The notes below the pieces were generated by a model that was not told the origin of the DNA, searched no databases, and was given only the letters and a program-made list of their open reading frames with translations. A DNA stretch of 64,000 nucleotides. Origin: Legionella sp. (lineage in GTDB: Bacteria; Pseudomonadota; Gammaproteobacteria; Legionellales; Legionellaceae). The translations under genes were made by a program, and so were the position numbers. The DNA lies in NCBI GenBank assembly GCA_030680075.1, contig JAUXWR010000460.1, forward strand, positions 17,131 through 81,130, in the 5' to 3' direction. Positions 8,754-19,200 of the stretch are shown piece by piece (position 1 is the first letter of the stretch; every line of letters begins with the position of its first letter).

Positions 8754-10610
8754 TTAAAAAGAAAAAATTAACAGGAAGAATCCGCTTACTATCAGGAGAC
8801 TCAGAACTTGTTGGCAAAGGAAGCGATATTCGCGGCGTTTGTCACGGTAAAGATGATTCTCAAAGTTATAAGGACGCGTGGGTTTTGTATGGGAATAGAT
8901 AACTCTTTTGGTGCTGATTTTTTCAGTTTTATCCCACTTGAGATTTGGGTTTTTAATCTCGGCGATATAGGCTGCAAGGTTGATAGCACAGAGTAGAGGC
9001 CCATAGCCCACAATAAATAAAAGAAAATTGCTAACAGCGGGTGGAAGACCAATATATTCCAATCGAAAAACAATCCATGCCCAAAACATACACAAAGCAC
9101 TCCAGGTTTCCATGAATAACAAAAGCCAGTTGTTAAGCGTTGTGGTTTCCTCGAGATTAAAAAAATAATTGAGCAGGTTGAAGAAAAATACAGGGTTCAG
9201 TGAAATAAGGAGAATAATTATCGAAATCAATCCAGGATAAAAAATCCCTTCAAGCCAGGATAAACGAGAGGTTCGCTTATCGACTAAAATGGCGAGCAGA
9301 GTAGTATATAAGTAGACAAAAAAGCTTACTGACACCAAAGAGAAAAAAATATGCACGGAATGTTGTTTGTTAAGTATAAATAAACCAACCAGACCCACTG
9401 CAGAAAAAATCATTACAATCGGCGTTAAAATTACAGAGAACCAGATTATCCCAAATAATAAATTTCCCAAAGAAGAGCTTTTGTCTCGAAACCAGACATC
9501 TTTAAAGGCTTTGGTAATTTGCAGATTTCCCCGACCCCAACGAAAACGCTGTTTCCAGACGTCGAGAATTGTTTTGGGTTCCTCGGCGTAAACAAAAGCA
9601 TTCCCTTCATAAATAACGCGCTTACCCATTTTTTGGGTGACAAAGGTTGTGTAAGTATCTTCTGCAAGTGTGGAGGTATTAATCTCGCCTCCCAGTGCTT
9701 CAATGTTAGCCCGCGAGTGTAACTGAGCGCCTCCGGCCAAACAGGCGACCACGCCCAGTACATTTTGAGCGCGGCGTGCGACGGATTGAGATACTATGTA
9801 TTCATAGCCAATGGAGCGCGTAATATAATTAGTATTTCGATTTCCAACCTTGATGTAGGCGGTCACCGCACCAACGGCTGGATCAGCGAGATGTCGCGCC
9901 ATAAGCCGCAAAGCGTCTTTTTTAAACGAGATATCCGCATCAATCAAGAGTATTGCTTCCGCCCACGGCTCAGCCAGAACGGCTCTCAAACCATAATTTA
10001 CCGCATAAGCTTTGCCCTTACCCCCACTATCTTTATAAATGTGAAATACATTCTCGGGATAGGTCTCTTGTATAACGTTAAGGAGCTCCTGGGTGTTATC
10101 GGTGCTTCCATCATCAATTATATAAATTCGCAGGGATGGCAGGGGGTAATCCATTTTAAGCAAAATGTCTATGGTGTGTTCTAACACAAGCGCTTCATTC
10201 CATGCCGGAATAATAATCGCCACTCGTGGGCAATAGTCTTTGCATTTTCTTAGGTGATTACAAAATGCATGCAAACCTGAAAGATTGTGTTCGATAAAAA
10301 ACGTGATAACCGGAATGAAACCTGACAAAGCCATCCCTAAAAAAATAGCATAGATGATGGCATAACCCAGGGTTTTTGGGGTTGATTGAGGAGATTTGCT
10401 GCTTGAAGGAGAAAGGTTTTGTTGGATTAAACTTTTTGCATTGTCAGGTAAACTAAACGTTGGTTGATTTAAATTTGAGGTCTCTGTGTAAAAAGAGTCG
10501 CCCACAAATGAAAGGGATAAAAACTGGGCTTTTCCGACTAAAGGAAAAAGTAACAGAATTAATAAAAAATTCCTGGGCCAATTATCCGTTATTGTAGAGA
10601 AATTAATCAT
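8754..10610 (-). CDS. Processive GT2 polysaccharide synthase
   Basis: A membrane family-2 glycosyltransferase with the full processive-synthase signature: IIDDGSTDN (Asp166, Asp167), LLIDADISF (Asp224, Asp226), LAEDTYTT and QRFRW at 354-358. One transmembrane segment precedes the catalytic domain (about 95-120), an N-terminal hydrophobic stretch lies before it, and four or more segments follow (about 385-570). These features are shared by cellulose, curdlan, PNAG and hyaluronan synthases. No PilZ domain is present, so c-di-GMP control is not built in. The start overlaps the GH81 stop by 8 bases. With BcsB-like and GH81 partners, a beta-glucan product is inferred, not proven. Confidence 0.88.
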   Translation of the reverse strand: MINFSTITDNWPRNFLLILLLFPLVGKAQFLSLSFVGDSFYTETSNLNQPTFSLPDNAKSLIQQNLSPSSSKSPQSTPKTLGYAIIYAIFLGMALSGFIPVITFFIEHNLSGLHAFCNHLRKCKDYCPRVAIIIPAWNEALVLEHTIDILLKMDYPLPSLRIYIIDDGSTDNTQELLNVIQETYPENVFHIYKDSGGKGKAYAVNYGLRAVLAEPWAEAILLIDADISFKKDALRLMARHLADPAVGAVTAYIKVGNRNTNYITRSIGYEYIVSQSVARRAQNVLGVVACLAGGAQLHSRANIEALGGEINTSTLAEDTYTTFVTQKMGKRVIYEGNAFVYAEEPKTILDVWKQRFRWGRGNLQITKAFKDVWFRDKSSSLGNLLFGIIWFSVILTPIVMIFSAVGLVGLFILNKQHSVHIFFSLVSVSFFVYLYTTLLAILVDKRTSRLSWLEGIFYPGLISIIILLISLNPVFFFNLLNYFFNLEETTTLNNWLLLFMETWSALCMFWAWIVFRLEYIGLPPAVSNFLLFIVGYGPLLCAINLAAYIAEIKNPNLKWDKTEKISTKRVIYSHTKPTRPYNFENHLYRDKRREYRFLCQQVLSLLIVSGFFLLIFSF

Positions 10611-12777
10611 TAATTAAATAATATAAGGTATTTGTTTTTGAATCTCCATTATCATACTCTTCAGGATTTGAGTCTACTGCCTTTGAAAAATAGTATTTTT
10701 TTTCTTCAGCGGTTAAAATTGGAACGAGTCCTTTAAGTAATATCCATTGCCAGGCGGCGGTAATTTCTCCATATTTATTATTTATCAAGTTCATGAGTGT
10801 TGGATAGGAATCTTTTAACCATTCTTTATTTAGAAGGTGGCTGGTAATTGCTGTAAATGGTAGCATTTCGATCCCATAAGAATATTCCAGACCACAGCGG
10901 TATTTTGTTTTGCAATGGGTGAAAAATGCATTTACATCCACTTTGCTATCCCATAAATTGGCGATTACGTTATTATTGGCTTTGAAAATTTCACTGTATA
11001 CGGCGTTTGTTTTCTGGATTTGCCAATAGATTTGAGCGGCCTTAAGTTCGCGTGCCATTAAAAAATTTGCCCAGTTATACAACGGTTTGTCATTGATTAC
11101 CTTTGCATAGAGAGCAAGGGCGTAATACGCGTGAACGGCTTCACTGCTCGATTGTTGATTTTGACCATCTTTAAAGGCAGAAAGACCAGAAGCCCAGGAA
11201 TGGCCAGCATAATCATCCTGATGGCGTTGAGCCGGGTAGTAGGGGTCATAGTGGTTTTTATTCGCATAATCGCGAATAAGGTTATCAGTCCATTGCTTGG
11301 GTGAAAAAGAGCCAGGTTGAAGAGGGTTGTTCAACCAATCGGGATCAAATTTGCCCATAACAGCAATGGTATAAACCCAGTAGCCATAATGATAATGGTG
11401 ATCATTATAATGACGAGCCCCATAATCATTAACGCTTGGAATAATTCCACCCCAGGTAGTGTCATATTCAAATCGCCACCCTTTATTACCCAACATTTTT
11501 TTCCCCAAAACTTTTTTGAGGCGCGCCAATAGCTTGTCTTTGAGGTTATTTTCATTTAATTGATCAGCGATTAACAAAATTCTCGCGGCACGTGTCAGAC
11601 GTTTACCAACCTGATAAGGGCCATCATCTGGAAAAGGGTTTGTTAACAGTTCATTGATGTCTTTAATTAAAGCTTTATGTAAATCTTTTTTTTGCTCTTC
11701 GCTGTATTTTTTAGGTTCCAGAAATACAATCGGCACGTTGGGTAATTCAATTTCCCAGCGCGCTTTTGTTTCACCCGTCATTTGCCCCTTAATTCCCTGA
11801 TAGCTTACTTTGGATTGAGCGATTAAAAGATCGGGGGTGGCGCGTTGATGAGGAAGAGACAGCAGTAGCGGTACTTTTGCATTCTGGGTTTGCCAAATGA
11901 AGGAATAGGCTACTCTTTCATCAGTGGAATAATAAGTCTGTTGGTAGTCCAGAGGAATAGTCTGGCTAAACGCATCAAGTTCGCCCGGGTCATTTTTAAG
12001 ATTAGTACGACTATCTTTTTGTAAGACCAGCCTTAGCCATCCAGTGTAGGGCACTTTTGTACTTAATATTACCTTGCCCGCATTATACTCCCAGTGCAGG
12101 GTAATAGGTGTTTCACTATATAGGATCCAGGTTTGTTGGTTAAGCGCATCTGTTGCAAAAATTAATTCAAAGCGATTGGCCGGAGCAATAATGCCTCTTG
12201 ATGTTTGCTCATTGACGGAGATTAGTTTAAAACCTGAACTCAGTTTTGGCGTAGTATTGGAAAAAATAGTGGTGACATAGGGGGAGCCTTGTACGATGGG
12301 GGCTGTCATCATTTGCTGCTTATCATTTTTCCATTGCAGGTTAATTTTTAAGCCATGATAAGATTCCACCCCATAATTATCCATTTCCTCTACGGTGCCT
12401 AAGGTTAATTGGTTTTCAAATTGATAGTATAAAGCTGAAACAAAATCAGGGTAGGCAGGCTCCTTGTAATAAATGGAATTGGTATAACTTAAACTAATTC
12501 CCTCGGGGCTTATTTGAGCTAAATAGGGAAAAATATTAACAGGGTAGCTGGGAGTGTTTTTATCTTCTCCCAGCACAAAATTAATAAACCAGGCATTGGT
12601 TGGATAGGGTTTTTTATTGTTAAGCCAAAAGGCCGAAGGCTTTTGACTATTTTCGGTAGCGGGAAAAATCAGCGTTGGATCCGATGAATTGGCCAGAGCA
12701 ATGTTATTTAAGCTTATAATCAATAAAACCAGATTAATAAATTTAATAAGACGCGCGCGTCGGTCATTTTTATCCAT
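10603..12777 (-). CDS. GH81 endo-beta-1,3-glucanase homologue, possible pseudo-enzyme
   Basis: A 724-residue protein with a signal peptide ending near NIALA. GH81 features are clear: PTNAWFINF near the start, NDHHYHYGYWVY with the probable acid Asp459, YYPAQRHQDDYAGHSWASG, then DGQNQQSSSEAVHAYY. The family motif is normally DG-x-NQES-x-SE. Here the first of the two Glu residues, believed to be the general base, is Gln542 (CAA codon), while the second, Glu546, is kept. Hydrolysis may be lost or slowed, leaving a glucan-binding role. It overlaps the BcsB-like stop by one base (TAATG). In a synthase operon a GH81 protein points to beta-1,3-glucan. Confidence 0.88.
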   Translation of the reverse strand: MDKNDRRARLIKFINLVLLIISLNNIALANSSDPTLIFPATENSQKPSAFWLNNKKPYPTNAWFINFVLGEDKNTPSYPVNIFPYLAQISPEGISLSYTNSIYYKEPAYPDFVSALYYQFENQLTLGTVEEMDNYGVESYHGLKINLQWKNDKQQMMTAPIVQGSPYVTTIFSNTTPKLSSGFKLISVNEQTSRGIIAPANRFELIFATDALNQQTWILYSETPITLHWEYNAGKVILSTKVPYTGWLRLVLQKDSRTNLKNDPGELDAFSQTIPLDYQQTYYSTDERVAYSFIWQTQNAKVPLLLSLPHQRATPDLLIAQSKVSYQGIKGQMTGETKARWEIELPNVPIVFLEPKKYSEEQKKDLHKALIKDINELLTNPFPDDGPYQVGKRLTRAARILLIADQLNENNLKDKLLARLKKVLGKKMLGNKGWRFEYDTTWGGIIPSVNDYGARHYNDHHYHYGYWVYTIAVMGKFDPDWLNNPLQPGSFSPKQWTDNLIRDYANKNHYDPYYPAQRHQDDYAGHSWASGLSAFKDGQNQQSSSEAVHAYYALALYAKVINDKPLYNWANFLMARELKAAQIYWQIQKTNAVYSEIFKANNNVIANLWDSKVDVNAFFTHCKTKYRCGLEYSYGIEMLPFTAITSHLLNKEWLKDSYPTLMNLINNKYGEITAAWQWILLKGLVPILTAEEKKYYFSKAVDSNPEEYDNGDSKTNTLYYLIND

Positions 12778-14915
12778 TACAATTTTCGTTTCCTCCGTCG
12801 CCGCCAGACTATAATGAGAGGAACTAAAAATACAAGAATATAAATGAAAGCCTGTGGGTGATGGAAGAAATAATAGTAGATATTTTTACCCAAATTGCGT
12901 AAGTAAATCAGCACTCGGTGAGTAGGGCTTATATATCGGTTGTCAGAGCTATTTAACGTTTCTACAGTATGATCCTGATTAATAAAAGCAATATTACCAT
13001 TTAATTTACTGCGCTCTTTATCATCCACCAGTGTGTTAATGCTGTTGTGAAGACCTTGTTTATTGTCACTGGTTATAAGTAAAACGGCATGCTTCTCGCT
13101 CCAGGGGGAGGGCATAAGCTCCACGAGACCCGTAGAATTTTCACCTGAAAGCTCAAGTTGCTGTTCTGTAAATTTTAAATAGCGCATCTTACCTTTAAGC
13201 TGTACCGGCATATAGTCAAGGGTATATCGCACCCAGGGGTTTGTTTCGGCTGTCCCCAGAATTATTACATTATTATTGCGAATAAATTCCTCAGTGACCT
13301 CGTTACTTCCAAGGACGTTCATGTTTACAGGACTGAGCTTAAAAAGCTGCCCTAATTTAAAAAATAGTTTGCTAAAAATATTAATATCTTCATTAGTCAA
13401 TTGTTCTGGTAATATGATTGTCACCTCTTTTGCAAAGGGCACGGGTAATTGGTTTAACATGGCAAAAGGGAATTTATTGGAAAATGAAAAGCTCGCTTTT
13501 GTCTCTGAATGGATTGTTGCCCATACGTCGTCATAACTCGCGCGAGAACAACTCTCATCAGCACGGTCTTTAAAATGCAGATCAATTAAATAGTCTAATT
13601 TATTTAGCCCCGGTTTCATGGCGCTGGAGTCGATGGTTGCACTCCATCCTGAGTGCTCCTTACTTATCCAAAATGTCCCTTGTTTTTGGTCATTTACTAA
13701 TAGCGTAATCTGTGAGAGGCCTTCTTTGTTGAAAATCGGCGTTGTAATAAAGGTCTTAATACTCGAATAATCCGGAATGCGGTCATTGGGTAAGGATATA
13801 TTGAAGCTCATCCGGTGCCTTCCAAGCCCTGAAACGCTTTTATCGTCATAGCCTAAGTCTTTGAGGGTGGTTTCATAGAACTCCCCAGGCATTTTTATTT
13901 CCGGGGTTTCTATCGTGTTTACGAGGGCTAATTTTCCTGATGCAAGCGCTGTAAATTCGTCCGTTAAGAAAGCCTTCGTGGCTTTATTCAATGCTACCTC
14001 GTTAGAGCCGCTAACGATTAATAGCCCACGCAAAGGATTAAAAGGCGACTGATTGAGCAAGAGCATTCCATTGTCGTCTTTCGAGTGCGCGCTAATTTCA
14101 TCAATTTGTACCAGATTCTTAAACTCTGCTGAGGTGTTCTCTAAAATATGCGGCAAAGTGCCCACAAGAATCAGATTGCTATTTTGCAGTTTTTCGCTAG
14201 CTGCATTGATTATACCGCTTGATATGTTGCCTTTGGCATCACTGATTTTATCGCCCAGCTTAAATGCCATTTGCATAAGTGAAGAAATTTCTTCTAATTT
14301 GGGATTTTCAGGTAATAAAAGATGAGTGGAAATAGGAGAGAGTGCCGTAAGCTCTGTAAATGGATAGGGAAGGTCATTTAATGTTCCATTAAAGGCTTGG
14401 TTAATCGAATCTATGGTTATAGTTGATTCAGGAGAAATATAAATCCAGATATCAGGATTACATAAATTAATATTACTCATTAAAAAAGCTGAAAAATTTA
14501 ATTCTTGCCAGGATTCTGAGAGTTGGGTAACAGGTAACTCCACATCCACCGTTACTTCTTTGTTCGCATCAGTGGGCAGAGACAGGCTCGTAATTAGTGT
14601 TTGATTAAATTTAATATCGACCTTGCTGCCCTCGGTAAGCTTTGGGGAGAAAGTCATTGTTAAGTGTAAAACAATCTTTTGAATGTTTAACCGTTTTGCC
14701 AGTGGAAGATAAAGAGTAGTCTCCGGTTGATAACCATTCAGCGTTACCGCACCATCCCAACCGAATTGTTTAAACGTATAACTGCTCGTGCTATTTGCTT
14801 GACTAACAGGAACTACTGATTGACTATTTAAGGCTGAGCCTGAAAGCTGAGCTTCCCCGGTAAGAGGCAATATAAAGCAAAACAATAACCCCAAAGCACG
14901 GTTTAATAAGATCAT
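12777..14915 (-). CDS. BcsB-like periplasmic polysaccharide synthase subunit
   Basis: A 712-residue protein with an N-terminal signal peptide (LLFCFILPLTGEAQ), two long beta-rich repeats and one C-terminal transmembrane helix (AFIYILVFLVPLIIVW) followed by a very basic tail (RRRRKRK). The layout, and segments such as LCNPDIWIYISPES and the paired carbohydrate-binding/ferredoxin-like halves, match BcsB, the periplasmic partner of cellulose synthase. It is the first gene of the operon, transcribed away from the amidase gene at 15124 across a 208-base shared upstream region. Inference: it guides the nascent chain from the GT2 synthase through the periplasm. Homology to BcsB is at fold level only. 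Confidence 0.75.
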   Translation of the reverse strand: MILLNRALGLLFCFILPLTGEAQLSGSALNSQSVVPVSQANSTSSYTFKQFGWDGAVTLNGYQPETTLYLPLAKRLNIQKIVLHLTMTFSPKLTEGSKVDIKFNQTLITSLSLPTDANKEVTVDVELPVTQLSESWQELNFSAFLMSNINLCNPDIWIYISPESTITIDSINQAFNGTLNDLPYPFTELTALSPISTHLLLPENPKLEEISSLMQMAFKLGDKISDAKGNISSGIINAASEKLQNSNLILVGTLPHILENTSAEFKNLVQIDEISAHSKDDNGMLLLNQSPFNPLRGLLIVSGSNEVALNKATKAFLTDEFTALASGKLALVNTIETPEIKMPGEFYETTLKDLGYDDKSVSGLGRHRMSFNISLPNDRIPDYSSIKTFITTPIFNKEGLSQITLLVNDQKQGTFWISKEHSGWSATIDSSAMKPGLNKLDYLIDLHFKDRADESCSRASYDDVWATIHSETKASFSFSNKFPFAMLNQLPVPFAKEVTIILPEQLTNEDINIFSKLFFKLGQLFKLSPVNMNVLGSNEVTEEFIRNNNVIILGTAETNPWVRYTLDYMPVQLKGKMRYLKFTEQQLELSGENSTGLVELMPSPWSEKHAVLLITSDNKQGLHNSINTLVDDKERSKLNGNIAFINQDHTVETLNSSDNRYISPTHRVLIYLRNLGKNIYYYFFHHPQAFIYILVFLVPLIIVWRRRRKRKL

Positions 14916-15123
14916 ATGATTATCTTTTATTAACCATTATTTTTATTATTTAAATCTAGAGTAGTATAGAAACCGGAGCGAATCAATGCAGATACTTCGT
15001 TAGCGTGGTTCTGATAAATTAATAGGAATATGCAAATTATAATACGGATTATGCTAATCTGTTCATTATGGCTTTAAACAGGCTTATAGCCCACGGAGTA
15101 TAATTTAAAAGGAATTATATAGC

Positions 15124-16149
15124 ATGAACATTCGGAAAATAGTCATATTATCTTTAGCCTGCTTGATAAGTTCGGAAACGACCTTTGCTTGTAGCCGCTT
15201 TACTTATACTTCAGCAGAAAATACCGTTGTAACAGGGCGCTCCTTCGACTGGATGGAAGATGCCAAAACTGATATATGGGCATTCCCCGCGGGCCTGTCA
15301 AAAGTTGGTGGAAATGCCGAAAACAGTGTGAAATGGAAATCCAAATATGGCAGTGTTGTTGCAAGTGCCTATAACATGGCAGTCGTAGACGGGATTAATA
15401 CTAAAGGATTAAATGCCAATTTACTCTATTTGGCAACCTCTGATTATGGCCAAAAAAATCCGGATCATATCAATATCTCTATATACAATTGGGTGCCATT
15501 TGTATTGGATAATTATGCAAGCGTTGATGAAGTTGTAAAAGGGCTAACGCAACAACAATTTAATATGTTGGCGCCTCCCCTACCCAATGGCATGATTCCA
15601 CCTGTTCATTTGGCGGTAACTGATCCCAGTGGTGATAATGCTGTTTTTGAATACATCGATGGCAAATTGGTCACTCACCATGGAAAACAATATAAGGTGA
15701 TGACTAATGAGCCTACTTACGACAAACAACTAGCACTCAATGATTACTGGACGCGGTTAAAAGGGGAGTTTCTTCCAGGAACGGGTGAACCAGATGACAG
15801 ATTTGTACGGGCAACTTTCTATGTGAGTGTGGCTCCTCCATCAACCTCGATAGAAAACTCGGTGGCAATTGTCTTCTCAATTATAAGAAACTTGTCGGTA
15901 CCAATAATCGCTAAAACACCAGACAGACCCAATGTTGCCCCGACAATATGGCGCAGTGTTTCTGATTTAAAAAATAAACTGTACTTTTTTGAAAGCGCGA
16001 ACAGACCCAATGTTTTTTGGGTGGATTTAAATAAATTAAATTTGGGTGAAGGCGCGTCGGTTAAAAAATTACCGCTTTCCAATAATGAAGTTTATGCAGG
16101 TGACACAAGTGCTCGTTTTGTAGACAGTCAACCTTTTGTTAGTCCCTGA
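15124..16149 (+). CDS. Choloylglycine hydrolase/penicillin V acylase family amidase
   Basis: A linear amide C-N hydrolase with an Ntn fold. The signal peptide ends TTFA, exposing Cys23 (ACSRFTYTS) as the N-terminal nucleophile after processing. GRSFDWM holds the conserved Arg and Asp, and MTNEPTYDKQL holds the conserved Asn. The length (341) is normal. An AAAGGAA site precedes the ATG. Export to the periplasm or outside is expected. Family substrates include conjugated bile salts, penicillin V and acyl-homoserine lactones; the sequence does not choose between them. It is divergent from the polysaccharide operon and probably monocistronic, ending at a hairpin at 16169. Confidence 0.88.
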   Translation: MNIRKIVILSLACLISSETTFACSRFTYTSAENTVVTGRSFDWMEDAKTDIWAFPAGLSKVGGNAENSVKWKSKYGSVVASAYNMAVVDGINTKGLNANLLYLATSDYGQKNPDHINISIYNWVPFVLDNYASVDEVVKGLTQQQFNMLAPPLPNGMIPPVHLAVTDPSGDNAVFEYIDGKLVTHHGKQYKVMTNEPTYDKQLALNDYWTRLKGEFLPGTGEPDDRFVRATFYVSVAPPSTSIENSVAIVFSIIRNLSVPIIAKTPDRPNVAPTIWRSVSDLKNKLYFFESANRPNVFWVDLNKLNLGEGASVKKLPLSNNEVYAGDTSARFVDSQPFVSP

Positions 16150-16168
16150 GAGTTGATGGAATTTACGG

Positions 16169-16207
16169 CAGATAAGCTCCGCCTCTGATGAGACGGGAGC
16201 TTATCTG
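16169..16207. terminator. Perfect 12-bp hairpin between convergent genes
   Basis: CAGATAAGCTCC and GGAGCTTATCTG pair perfectly around a 15-base loop. It lies between the end of the amidase gene and the end of the 2432-residue gene, where a bidirectional terminator is expected. No long T run follows on either strand, so it may act with Rho or as an mRNA 3' stabiliser. Confidence 0.45.
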
Positions 16208-16227
16208 AATAACAAAATGGCTATGAT

Positions 16228-19200
16228 TCAAGGTGAAATATCATACTTGGCTTTTAATTTATCAAGTTCTTTAAAGAAATCCCGGCAGCATGGTTCCGGG
16301 TGCAAGCAATGTTCTTTTGAATAGGCTACAGCGGGTTCATAGGCCGCGCTCGTTTCATCTATTCTTTCTGCAGGAATCATAGGGTATTTCAAACGCCCTA
16401 AAGCGGTTAATTCTTCCGGTGGATAGTCATCAACTGTCGTTTGCTCCATTCTATCAAGCAAGGCATCAGATAATAATCGCCGATTGTGGTAGGTCGCTGC
16501 AGGGTTTTGCGTAATAAATAGAGTGAAACCTTCCTTTTTAAAGGATTGACCTGATAGATTTTTACCACTTAATAAAGTATTTAGTAGTATTTCAATCTGT
16601 GCCAGATACTCTTCACTGCAAGTATTGAGCTCATCAAATACTACAACTGCGCCGTCTTCAGCAGCTTGAAGCAATATTTGTCGGGTTTCAGCTAGTGAGC
16701 TATGCGTGATATGGTAATAATGCTCTACTTGCCGGCATTTTTCATCATGGATATTGGCGAGAGTAAAGCCCTGGGATTCTAATGTCGCAAGAACAATTTC
16801 CGTCTTGCCTATACCTGCAGAGCCCTCAAGTATTAAGCCCCGATCGCCCACATGTCCAATATTTTGCACAGTTTGACGCATTTGTCTCAATACTAACATG
16901 GCTACGATACGCTCATGAATGGCGCGGCGGCTTGGCGTTATAATAAAGGGTATCTCGCCCTCGGCATTTATCATCTCGCAGTTTGCAGTAGGCACCTGCG
17001 GTATAACTGTTTGAAAGAATGTTGCCGGAGTGTGTGCCATTGGTCGCTTTTGGGTAAACGAAATTTTCGGCTTCTCGATGCTCAATTGCGCATTGTCGAG
17101 TAGTTTCAAAAGCTTTGATTCAGCGTCCTCGTTTGTTAATTCTTGTTGTAACAATTTCTCAGTTTGTAGCCATAAACGCAAAATATAGTTACTTAATCGG
17201 CGAGAAGAAATCAGGGCATGATTTTTTTGCCAATTATCGAGTACTAAGGTAATAAAGTTATCGATAGTAAAAGCATTTGTTAGTAACTGGGCGAGCTGGG
17301 TTTTTTGTTGAAATAAAGTTGCAACCAGAGGTTGTAATATCAGGGATTGTATTTCTTCAAGCGTTAACGGATTAAATACAATAGCTCCTATATAAGGTTC
17401 AACCTCTGGCATCGGGTGTCGCCCTTTATAATGGTTTAAATTGCCGGCAAAAATAATTTTATGTTCTGGACCTAATTTGTAAGAAACGCCATCAATAAAT
17501 ACAGGTTTTCCTTGTAAAAAAGCCTCTATATATTTCCAATAGCCGCGAGCTTTTAAATTGGCTTCATCTACAAACCAAACATTATATTGATTTGGAACAG
17601 CGGGAGTTTTTACCCATTTTTCAAAAGCACACTCGCTTACTGATAAATCAATGGTTATGCCTTGCGCTTTAAAATAAGGAATGAGCTCTTCTAAAACCAC
17701 ATAAGTTTTGCCTGTACCGGCATCCCCTAATAGCATAACGCCAGGTAAATGTTGCCATAAGGAGGCTATTTTACCGAGGCATTTTTGCAAAGCATTGGGT
17801 AATTTCCGTTTGTTTTCGAGCCGTTTTTGGCGTTTTGGTGGGGGCATTTGTGGACCAGCAATGGCGTCGATTCCTTGACGTTTGCCAAGGGAAATTTCGG
17901 TAATATCCTGGTTGAAGGTTGTGCTTTGTTCCCAGTTTTGCTTGAGCCGTTTTATTAACGAGTTTATGGTGGATACTGATAAATCAGGTCGCAACCAAGG
18001 TAGAAAAGAGTTTAGTGGGAATTTAGCTTGTTTGGCCATTAATCCTAATAAAGATAACAGCATGGCATAAGGGGGTATTTGAGTTATTTCTTTTTCTTCT
18101 GTTAAGAAATTTTCAAGGTGTTGTATATCTCTCTCTGCAAATTCACGGCTGTTTCGTAAGGTATCCCACACGGAAATCTCAGGGTTAAAGTCATGTGACG
18201 GAATTAGCTTGGTCAGCGTTTTTTTACAGTCGTGCACCCAAATGATACGAGAATTTTCAGGTATTATTACCCACTCTCCATTAAGCCATAATTTGGCGGG
18301 AGATGATAACAAACTTAATAAAGACTCTAATAGTTCGTTGGATAAATCCCCTTCTAAAATGATGGTTTTCTCAGCTTTTATAGCCTCATATAATACCCTT
18401 GGTTTTACATCAAAATGTAATGCTGAGTCATTGACATTCGGTCGATAATTTAAATTTAGCAATAAATCGGTTGAGTTATAGCTTGTAGGAATTAAAAATA
18501 TTTCCGCTTCGGGATAGCGTTGTTTTAGTTGTGCAACAGCATGATGAGTATCTCGGTGTTTCACTTGAGATAAAGCGAAGATTTTTGCTGGTGGCAGTGG
18601 TGGTAGAGGTACGCTTTTCTTCCCCAGCTCACCTGGAATTGTGATATGAGAAGGAACGAAGATCGCTAAATCAACTTGATATCTATCCGCATGGTTTAGA
18701 AGTTTACTCCACTGGGAAGGTTGCAGCTCCGCTGTAACCAGTAGGGACAAATTACGCTGTTGATGCCCTTGGAGCCAGCCTGGATGTTGAGTTAATGTTT
18801 CGCCAAGGACTTTAAAAATTTCAAAAAATAACGCAAAGGTATTTTGATTTAAAATCGCTTCATAGTGGTGAGAGGGAATGTTATTTTCAAAACGAAAGAC
18901 TGTGTAGTTACCTGGAAAATTATAGGGGGCTCTTTCTGAAACCAAATCAACATTAGCGGGTAATGTGTACCATTTTCCATTGGTAAAATAGCGTCTGGCG
19001 TTAAAAAGCATCGTAAAAGGAGCTCTGGTAGCCAACGATGTAGAGGGCTCATTTTTCAACACAATTGTGGTTAATTCTGATTGAGCTTTAGAAGTTTTAC
19101 GCACTCGAGGCAAGAGTCCTTGCGCATAGATATATTGACCGGTAGCATCAAGAGCTGTTTTACCGATTAATTCATTAATCGCTTGTGGGCTTTCGTAAAG

